Shown here piece after piece: positions 58,401 to 64,000 of a stretch of 64,000 bases of DNA; positions within the stretch are counted from its first letter, which is position 1; each line of letters begins with the position of its first letter. The position numbers and the translations under genes were made by a program. Source of the stretch: Planctomycetaceae bacterium. Lineage in GTDB: Bacteria; Planctomycetota; Phycisphaerae; Phycisphaerales; SM1A02. The notes beneath the pieces are model-generated. The model saw nothing but the letters and a program-made list of their open reading frames with translations, was not told where the DNA came from and made no database searches. Location of the stretch: assembly GCA_947490615.1 (NCBI GenBank), contig CANLHK010000011.1, forward strand, positions 55,563-119,562, written 5' to 3'.

Positions 58401-59724
58401 CGATGATCGCAAACTCGTGCTCGAACTGTCGCGCGACCTTTGGCGGAACTCCGCGCGGATAGCGCTCGCGCGCTCCCTTCCACGTGACGGCCTTGAGGTG
58501 CTCAAGCGCGGTCGTCCCGTTGGGCACGACTTCTTCGGGATACTCGTAGCGCAACTCCGCAAGTGAGAACTGCGACGCTCGATCGATGAACCGCCATGCC
58601 GTCTCAAGCGCCTGCGGACAATCGGCGTAGCGACGAAAGATCTCTTCCGGTGTGCGCAATCGCCGCTCCGCATTGGGCGCGATGAGCCGCCCCGCGCGCT
58701 GAATCGTCACGCCCGCGCCGATACACGCGAGCGTGTCAAGCAACGGCCGACGCGACGCACGATGCATGCGAACATCGCTCGACGCAGCCACGGGCAATCC
58801 CAGCGCGTCGGCGAGAAGACGCGCCCGCTCGGCATCGACCACCCCATCGGGATCGTCGGTTCGACGCAGCGCGACCGCCATGCGATCAGGCATCAAGCGA
58901 GAGAGTCCTTCCGCGGCTTCAAGAAACGGCTGCGATGGCACGCGAGGCGGGATGAGCACCGCGAGCAGCCCCTGGCCTCCTGGATGGTTGTGCAACATCT
59001 CGACGAGGTCATGCACGGGCCGCGCGCGAGAGCGACGATGGTTTGAGGAAGCAGAAGCAGCGGATGATGTGGCCGATGATGTGGTCGATGATGCAGCAGC
59101 AGCGGCGACGGCAGGATCGCTGCCGTCAAGACGATGACTCAATAGTCGACAGAGTGCACCCCATGACGCGCGATCGCTGGCGTACAGCGCGAGCTCGATC
59201 TGAGGTTGCTGCAACCGCCGCGTCGCAGCGCTTGAGGATGAAGCGCCACGAACGCTCTCTTTGTCCAACACCTCGTCTGCCTGCAGGATGTCGAGCCGCA
59301 GACGGCTGCCATGGGCCAATCGCAGTCCGCCGCCTTCTTTCGCCGCCACATGCGCACGGACCGCACCGCCAACGGTCTCTCCATCGGTGAGCGCAAGACC
59401 CGCATGACCGAGCCGTGACGCCTCTTGGACCAACTCCTCAGGATGACTCGCTCCGCCGAGGAAGGTGTGGTTGCTCTGGACTAGAACCTCGCCCCATGCA
59501 CGCGTGATGGGGCGCGTGGTGGCACGCGCGGTTGAAGTCCGCGACGGCGCGTGCGATGTTCCATGCGATGTTCCATGCGATGTTCCATGCGACGATTCAT
59601 GCGACGATTCATGCGACGATTCATGCGACGACTCATGCGATAGGGAGGCCGCTGCGACAGGCGCCTGTGAAGAGCCTTGGCGCGCAGGATGCTCGGCATG
59701 TTTGGGGCGAGGAAGCTCAGGCAT
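55495..59724 (-). CDS. dnaE2: error-prone DNA polymerase DnaE2 (mutasome subunit)
   Basis: The 1409-residue polymerase III alpha of the DnaE2/ImuC class has a PHP-type N-domain ([24 protein letters not shown]), catalytic-region motifs ([34 protein letters not shown]-type, [54 protein letters not shown]) and a C-terminal OB fold. The His ligands of the PHP domain are replaced, as usual in this class. The first 75 residues are an unusual low-complexity leader with (SHES)x4(SHGT)x3 from a 12-bp tandem repeat. It follows imuB by six bases. It makes mutagenic lesion bypass under SOS control in known systems. Confidence 0.95.
   Translation of the reverse strand: [1409 protein letters not shown]
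59552..59635. repeat. 12-bp tandem repeat in the 5' end of dnaE2 (7 copies)
   Basis: On the plus strand TGCGATGTTCCA occurs three times, then TGCGACGATTCA three times and TGCGACGACTCA once, without gaps. It encodes SHGT x3 and SHES x4 in the N-terminal leader of DnaE2. The unit is a multiple of three, so copy-number changes keep the frame. Confidence 0.92.
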
Positions 59725-59730
59725 CGCGCA

Positions 59731-62391
59731 TCACCCCCACGCTCCAAGGACAACCAAGTCCACACCACACGCCACCGCGGCGGCGCTTCCGATGAGCCAG
59801 TCGTCTGTCACGCGATCGTGCACAGGCGCGACAACGCTCTCGATGCACGCCGAGACATGCTGGTCGTGTGCCACAGCAAGGGCCAACTCTTTCGGCCGTC
59901 TTGACAACTGTGCAGGCCAACGCACGAAGAGCCACAGACCGTCACCGATCTGCACGCGCGAATGGACGCGGCCCGATGGGGAAGCAGATGAAGAAGCGGA
60001 CGCGCATGTGTGCTCGGAAGAACGAGGCGGACCGCGCGTGTGCTCCCCCTGCTCCCACCACGGCGAGACCAACCGTTCCCATCCATCAATGGCATGCAAC
60101 GGCCAACGCATCCCGCGCCATTGCAACCATGGCAGCCACGAAGGACAAGAGCGTTCGTCGCCTCGCGCACGCGCTTCATCGAGTGTGGTGTCTGTGCTCT
60201 CACTCGCGAACCAAGCCGCGCGCGTCGCGATGGCTGACGCGATCCCCGTTGAGGCAGCTTCGCCAACAAGACGCGCGGGCTCCTCACGCGCGAAGTACAC
60301 ATGAGGGCGTCGCGCCAAGTTCGTGATGGTGACACCGACGGCCTTCTTGCTGTCCGCATCGTCTCGCACAGCACGGGGCGTGTCATGAGGCGTGTCATGG
60401 CTCGCGTCGACGACATTTGACGCGCCGATCCGCGACGCCACCAAGTCGATCCATTCCGCCCGCTGTGCGGCTCCGCAAGATGTTGCCCGTGCTGCGAAGT
60501 TCGATCTCTTGTTCGGTCTTGCGGCAGATGGAGCGACAGCTTGGGTGCTTGCGACCATCCCTGCTGAGTCCTTGCTCGATGACGCACTGGATGATCCACT
60601 GGATGATCCACTGGAGGATCCACGGGACGGCGCACTCAGCATCTGCACCTGACGAAAGCGCAGACGCACCGTCTGCTCGACGGTGCACTGGATTTCTTCG
60701 ATGCCATGATCGAGCGAGATCCGCTCCAACCGCGTCCGCAAGATGGCCCAGAGATGGGTGCGTCGGACACTTGGTCGCGCTAACCGAAGATTGATGCGAG
60801 ATTCGAACGGACCTGCGCGCGCTCCTGCCAAGGCGCCAGCAGCATCGGTAGAGAGATCAGCAGGTAAGGACGCATGCCTGAATGTCCACAGCGCCGATCG
60901 CAAACCCTCACGACGCGTCCAGAGCACGGCGGCTAGGCGATCAATGAGCTCACCACACGCCGCGAAGATCGATTCCAACTGACTGCACGGGCCGTCGAAG
61001 GATTTCAAGAGCACGACTGGTTCGCGTGTGCGCAACGGGACAAGCGTCTCACCGACATGGCCGAGCGCTTGATCAAGCCGAAGCAGTGCGTCGTCGGTTG
61101 ATCGTTCGGTTGATCGTTCGGTTGATCGTTCGGTTGATCGCGATGACCTGCGCGACGAAGGTGAGCGCGCGGAAACCGCCGCGGACTCGAAGAGTGATGG
61201 CGTGTCATGCCGCACCCGGGGACGCCCGCGCTGCTTGGGTGCCTCATCAAGATGCTCCTGCCGCCCCGAGAGACGCGCCGCAGCGCCTTGTCGTCCAAGT
61301 CGTGCGAGTTGCCCGATGCACTCGACCTCGACGGAGCGAAGCGCCGTGGCCGATGCGGCTGTCAAACGCAACGCTTCCACAGGCAATGGATCGAGGTACT
61401 GCAACTCGTGCCCCCGAGGAATCGCCACACAGGGCGATGGGGATTTCGAACGCGAAAGCGAAGACGAAAGCGAAGACGAAGGCATCCAGCGCGCCATAGC
61501 TGCTGCAGCGCCAATGGTGGAGGCGGAGGCGATCCTCGTGCGCAACCCTCTGCGCGCAAAGCTTGCGGCGATGCTGGTCATCAGCCCTCGCTCGGTTCGA
61601 TGCTTGCCGCGAAAGAGCTCCGCACAACCCGTGAAGTCGCCAAGGATGAGGCAGCTCGCTCTCCCAAGTTCATGACACGGGTCATGACACGGGTCATGAC
61701 CCGGTTCATGACACGATTCATGACCCGATTCACTTCCAAGTTCCTGCATGGGGACCTTCACTCCTTCGCGGCCCACACCGCCTCGCGAGCAGTCGTCTGC
61801 ATCGAGCGCGACGACTGGAATCCATCGCCCAAGAGCGAGTGCGAGGCGTTTCTGCGCGCGCGCGGCGACCGCTGCATCCCAGTGCACGGCGATCAATCGA
61901 TCGCTGCAAGCGATGACACGGGATCGTTGCCCTGCGCGCCAGCGATCGATCCACGCACGCATCTCCAACGCCTCGGGCGTCTCCTGCTTCGGGCAGATCG
62001 CTTCGGCCTGGCTCGTCGACATGCCGACACGCACACCTGCAGCCAGTGCGCGCGCACAGCAACCAAGCACATGGTGCACGCGATTGCGCTCCTCCACGAC
62101 CAGCAATGGGAGTGGAAAGCACGAACCAAAAGACGCCGAGTCGCGGGCGTCGTGGGCGACGTGGGCGACGTGGGCGACGTGGGCGTCGCGGGCGACACGG
62201 TCGGCCGCTCCATTCTGCGCAAGTGCGCGCCGCAACAACGCGTGCTCGAGATCGACAAGCCAGTGCGGAAAGTACACCGCAAGGAATCGCTGCAAAGGCA
62301 GCGGCTCCATGCTGAACAGGTCCATGTGGAGCGTACTGGCCGCGCTGGTCGCGCTGGAAATCTGGGCTGTCGTGATCGTGGAGACACTCAT
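59731..62391 (-). CDS. imuB: ImuB, Y-family-like mutasome adaptor (repeat-rich)
   Basis: The 886-residue protein belongs to the Y-family-like ImuB group. The N-terminal FLAVYFPHWLVDLEHALLRRAL replaces the catalytic Asp motif of active polymerases, and then ALAAGVRVGMSTSQAEAICP, AASFARRGLRTRIASASTIGAAAAMA and a C-terminal ImuB-type domain follow. ATG 62391 is preferred since it makes an ATGA overlap with imuA; upstream and downstream starts exist. It is much longer than typical ImuB (about 500 residues), because of several low-complexity inserts encoded by tandem repeats (for example HESC/HEPG/HDPC, STER, SSGSSSG, AHV). It bridges ImuA, DnaE2 and the clamp in studied systems. Confidence 0.88.
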   Translation of the reverse strand: MSVSTITTAQISSATSAASTLHMDLFSMEPLPLQRFLAVYFPHWLVDLEHALLRRALAQNGAADRVARDAHVAHVAHVAHDARDSASFGSCFPLPLLVVEERNRVHHVLGCCARALAAGVRVGMSTSQAEAICPKQETPEALEMRAWIDRWRAGQRSRVIACSDRLIAVHWDAAVAARAQKRLALALGRWIPVVALDADDCSRGGVGREGVKVPMQELGSESGHESCHEPGHDPCHDPCHELGRASCLILGDFTGCAELFRGKHRTERGLMTSIAASFARRGLRTRIASASTIGAAAAMARWMPSSSLSSSLSRSKSPSPCVAIPRGHELQYLDPLPVEALRLTAASATALRSVEVECIGQLARLGRQGAAARLSGRQEHLDEAPKQRGRPRVRHDTPSLFESAAVSARSPSSRRSSRSTERSTERSTERSTDDALLRLDQALGHVGETLVPLRTREPVVLLKSFDGPCSQLESIFAACGELIDRLAAVLWTRREGLRSALWTFRHASLPADLSTDAAGALAGARAGPFESRINLRLARPSVRRTHLWAILRTRLERISLDHGIEEIQCTVEQTVRLRFRQVQMLSAPSRGSSSGSSSGSSSASSSKDSAGMVASTQAVAPSAARPNKRSNFAARATSCGAAQRAEWIDLVASRIGASNVVDASHDTPHDTPRAVRDDADSKKAVGVTITNLARRPHVYFAREEPARLVGEAASTGIASAIATRAAWFASESTDTTLDEARARGDERSCPSWLPWLQWRGMRWPLHAIDGWERLVSPWWEQGEHTRGPPRSSEHTCASASSSASPSGRVHSRVQIGDGLWLFVRWPAQLSRRPKELALAVAHDQHVSACIESVVAPVHDRVTDDWLIGSAAAVACGVDLVVLGAWG
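60577..60624. repeat. 12-bp tandem repeat in imuB (about 4 copies, two identical)
   Basis: GGATGATCCACT occurs twice exactly (60589 and 60601), flanked by degenerate units CGATGACGCACT and GGAGGATCCACG. It encodes a SSG(S)/SSA-rich linker of ImuB. In-frame unit. Confidence 0.8.
61094..61141. repeat. 12-bp tandem repeat in imuB (4 copies)
   Basis: TCGGTTGATCGT is repeated three times exactly plus one copy ending in C. It encodes STER-STER-STER-STDD within a linker of ImuB. In-frame unit. Confidence 0.92.
61669..61728. repeat. 12-bp tandem repeat in imuB (5 copies)
   Basis: Five contiguous units of the form (G/T)TCATGAC(A/C)CG(G/A) encode HESCHEPGHDPCHDPC-like sequence in ImuB, rich in His and Cys. 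Copies vary at three positions. In-frame unit. Confidence 0.9.
62143..62196. repeat. 9-bp tandem repeat near the 5' end of imuB (6 copies)
   Basis: G(T/C)GGGCG(A/T)C repeated six times, three copies identical (62152-62178). It encodes AHVAHVAHVAHDARD in the N-terminal part of ImuB. In-frame unit. Confidence 0.88.
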
Positions 62392-63878
62392 GCCGATCGC
62401 GCCTGCCAACGCCATGCGCCTCCTAAAGCAGCGGCATCCTCGAAGTGCGTTGGAAACTGAACGCCCTGCTCGTCCTGCACACGCGTGCTGTCACGCGGAC
62501 GACGATCGCGCAGTGCAGCCCATGCCGCTGTGAAACGCGCCGTGCGTGATCGCGTGATATCGACGGCGAGCATGCCTGATTCGAGCAAGGCGCGCGCCGT
62601 CGCTGCGCTTGATGCTTGCCTCGATGCTTCAAACATTGATTCTCCGCGCATGGATTCCAGCTTCATCCTCCAACGAAAGTCCGATCCGCGCGCGCAGTGG
62701 ACGCTCCATCGCGTGCTCGCAGCACAACCGCGCCGACGAAGCTCACCCTCCAACTGAGGCGGCGTGACCACGAGCACGAGAGGTCTGCCGTTCCATGATC
62801 CGTTCCATGATCCGTTCCATGATCCGTTCCATGATCCGTTCCATGATCCGTTCCCTACAACACTGCTCGAATCGACCATGGCGTCATTGGGCGACTCGGA
62901 CGCAGCCAACTGCAGCCGCCGCCATGCAATCGCGTTGGCGATGGAGTTGAAACCAGAGCCGTCGACGATCACGACTCCCGCCGCACCAAGGCGAAGCGCT
63001 TGCTCTGCACACCACACGCGATTGCAGATGCGTCCAAAGGCGTGGTTGCTGTGCTTCGCGGCCGCGCCCATCGCGCGTTGTTGGGCCACGGTGCACCCAT
63101 CCGACGAGTCACGAATGAAGATGGAGCGTTGCAGCAAGGCGTGATCACCAACATCGTCACGCAACGCCTCGAGGTTGGGATGCACCTTGTCACCGATCCA
63201 CACGATGCCGCGCTGCAGCAGTTCTGCGAGCGCAGGCGATGAATCGCCACCACGCTCGACGCAACGAAGGATGTGCAACAGGCATCCAAACGGAACGAGC
63301 CAAGCATCGTCCGTGGCCTCGACATGCCCAGCATCCACCGCTGCGTCACATGGATAGAGGCCGCAGAGTTCATGAACGACACCACAGCGCAGGCCACCAG
63401 AGGCTGCATCACAAGATGTGTCACCTAACGGGACCGACAACAGGCGCGCGGGCGCGCGCCCACGCGTCACCTCCGCTGCAACGCCGTCAGAACCATCAAC
63501 ACCACCGACCTCCCAGCCGCTCTGGCGATCCGAGGTCGCCAGTTGCTCTCGAATGGAGCGAACTGTCTCAATGGTGCGACTTGCCCTCGTTGGTTTGGAT
63601 TTGACTGTGGATGTGGTCGCAAGACCATCCAACACAACTCCACCACCACGCGATGCCATCGCGCGCAACGCCTGCGCAGCGTGATGAAGACGCGCTTGGC
63701 GCAGACCCGTCAACCACGCATCACTCGTCACATCACTCGTCGCATCACTCGTCACATCACTCGTCACATCACTCGTCGCATCACTCGTCACATCACTCGT
63801 CGCATCACTCGTCACATCACTCGTCGCGTCACTCGTCACATCACTCGTCGCACCACCCACCACCTCTTGCACCAACAT
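62388..63878 (-). CDS. imuA: ImuA, RecA-like mutasome protein (repeat-rich)
   Basis: The 496-residue protein resembles ImuA/SulA-like RecA relatives: GVVHELCGLYP, DDAWLVPFGCLLHILRC, LLQRGIVWIGDKVHPNLEAL, ICNRVWCAEQALRLGAAGVVIVDGSGF and RRLQLAASE. It is the first gene of the imuA-imuB-dnaE2 cassette. ATG 63878 has AAGGAG seven bases upstream and begins MLVQEVVGGATSD, so it is preferred over starts further up to 63986. Eleven TSDV/TSDA tetrapeptides follow near the N-terminus and five NGSW tetrapeptides in the middle, both from 12-bp tandem repeats. No LexA box is seen; the promoter may lie beyond the window. Confidence 0.86.
   Translation of the reverse strand: MLVQEVVGGATSDVTSDATSDVTSDATSDVTSDATSDVTSDVTSDATSDVTSDAWLTGLRQARLHHAAQALRAMASRGGGVVLDGLATTSTVKSKPTRASRTIETVRSIREQLATSDRQSGWEVGGVDGSDGVAAEVTRGRAPARLLSVPLGDTSCDAASGGLRCGVVHELCGLYPCDAAVDAGHVEATDDAWLVPFGCLLHILRCVERGGDSSPALAELLQRGIVWIGDKVHPNLEALRDDVGDHALLQRSIFIRDSSDGCTVAQQRAMGAAAKHSNHAFGRICNRVWCAEQALRLGAAGVVIVDGSGFNSIANAIAWRRLQLAASESPNDAMVDSSSVVGNGSWNGSWNGSWNGSWNGSWNGRPLVLVVTPPQLEGELRRRGCAASTRWSVHCARGSDFRWRMKLESMRGESMFEASRQASSAATARALLESGMLAVDITRSRTARFTAAWAALRDRRPRDSTRVQDEQGVQFPTHFEDAAALGGAWRWQARSA
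62788..62854. repeat. 12-bp tandem repeat in imuA (5 copies plus partial)
   Basis: CCGTTCCATGAT is repeated five times exactly (62788-62847) followed by CCGTTCC. It encodes NGSW x5 then NG in ImuA. The identity of all copies suggests recent expansion. Confidence 0.95.
63717..63848. repeat. 12-bp tandem repeat near the 5' end of imuA (11 copies)
   Basis: Eleven contiguous units alternating between TCACTCGTCACA and TCACTCGTCGCA (one GCG variant) encode (TSDV/TSDA)x11 just after the ImuA start. Frame-preserving; the near identity suggests active slippage or recombination. Confidence 0.95.
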
Positions 63879-64000
63879 TGCTGACTCCTTTCTCGTGCCG
63901 CTCTCGTGCCGCTCTCGTGCCGCTCTCATGCCGCTCTCATGCCGCTCGATTGGCGCGTCGGCACGCGTCGTCACGCCCACATGCACACCTGCGTGCCACA
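63879..64000 (-). promoter_or_regulatory. imuA upstream region (ribosome binding site and variable repeats), cut by the window edge
   Basis: AAAGGAG (about 63885-63891 on the minus strand) is a strong ribosome binding site seven bases before ATG 63878. The five 11-bp repeats lie directly upstream. I see no TANNNT or LexA-type palindrome in the remaining ~55 bases, so the promoter is probably further right, outside the window. Confidence 0.55.
63891..63945. repeat. 11-bp tandem repeat in the imuA leader (5 copies)
   Basis: TCTCGTGCCGC x3 then TCTCATGCCGC x2, contiguous. It ends within a few bases of the imuA ribosome binding site on the minus strand, so it lies in the 5' untranslated region or promoter. 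The unit is one helical turn long and not a multiple of three. Confidence 0.95.

Noticed and set aside
59400..59500. Loss of PHP metal ligands in DnaE2 as an oddity
   Set aside because: DnaE2-class polymerases commonly have degenerate PHP domains, so this is normal for the family.
61207..62460. 417-residue plus-strand frame opposite imuB
   Set aside because: Shadow frame extended by the frame-neutral tandem repeats; no recognisable domain.
63717..63848. Possible CRISPR array
   Set aside because: Repeats are contiguous 12-bp units with no spacers and encode TSDV/TSDA inside imuA.

Overview
The window is G+C-rich bacterial chromosome with the signature of a planctomycete of the Phycisphaerae type. 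The evidence is: paired EF-hand/dockerin-like C-termini (D-L-N-G-D-G...D-L-x-x-L-L-S-x-W-G) on five secreted proteins; a pseudopilin with the planctomycete H-X9-DG motif; PEP-CTERM-like tails; and HTH-receiver and membrane-anchored BtuF architectures. Genus and species cannot be named from the sequence.

Layout. 1-682: no convincing gene. 683-3984 (-): L-threonine to glycine + acetyl-CoA (SDR-type threonine dehydrogenase, a membrane protein, Kbl). 4044-8015: cupin, TIM-barrel protein, penicillin-acylase-family hydrolase. 7989-15823 (-): secreted proteins (P-domain protein, alpha/beta hydrolase, two tandem paralogous metallopeptidases). 16039: tRNA-Thr(CGT). 16345-18546 (-): exported HEAT-repeat protein with a receiver-like insert. 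18667-21072 (+): cobalamin riboswitch controlling a surface protein, a pseudopilin and a BFD-type [2Fe-2S] protein. 21101-25449 (-): crcB-crcB-nadE-mutL. 25599-30413 (-): accB-accC-ilvA-glycosyltransferase, then an HTH-receiver regulator. 30617-34545 (-): coiled-coil protein-btuF-btuC-btuD-membrane protein, all junctions ATGA/GTGA overlaps. 34646-38234 (-): groES-like, aroA, ABC exporter. 38297-49384: apt and a dispersed tyrosine/homogentisate pathway (hppD, hmgA, fahA and a coupled unknown) among membrane and secreted proteins. 49661-52221: COG3014-type lipoprotein, YcfL, LpoB. 52251-55400: MFS transporter and two sorting-tail proteins. 55495-63878 (-): SOS mutasome imuA-imuB-dnaE2, running to the right edge.

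Most notable. (a) imuA, imuB and dnaE2 each carry in-frame 9- or 12-bp tandem repeats, and an 11-bp repeat lies directly upstream of the imuA ribosome binding site. (b) The B12 riboswitch controls a surface protein plus pseudopilin plus ferredoxin instead of a TonB-type receptor, while btuFCD sits elsewhere with no visible riboswitch: a candidate unorthodox B12-acquisition system. (c) Many first genes of transcription units show TANNNT exactly six bases before the start codon, and the same spacing separates TATACT from the first base of the riboswitch P1 helix. This points to widespread leaderless mRNAs. (d) A conserved unknown protein is translationally coupled to fahA in a window with no maleylacetoacetate isomerase gene. 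(e) One membrane-protein gene seems to need an ATT start codon.
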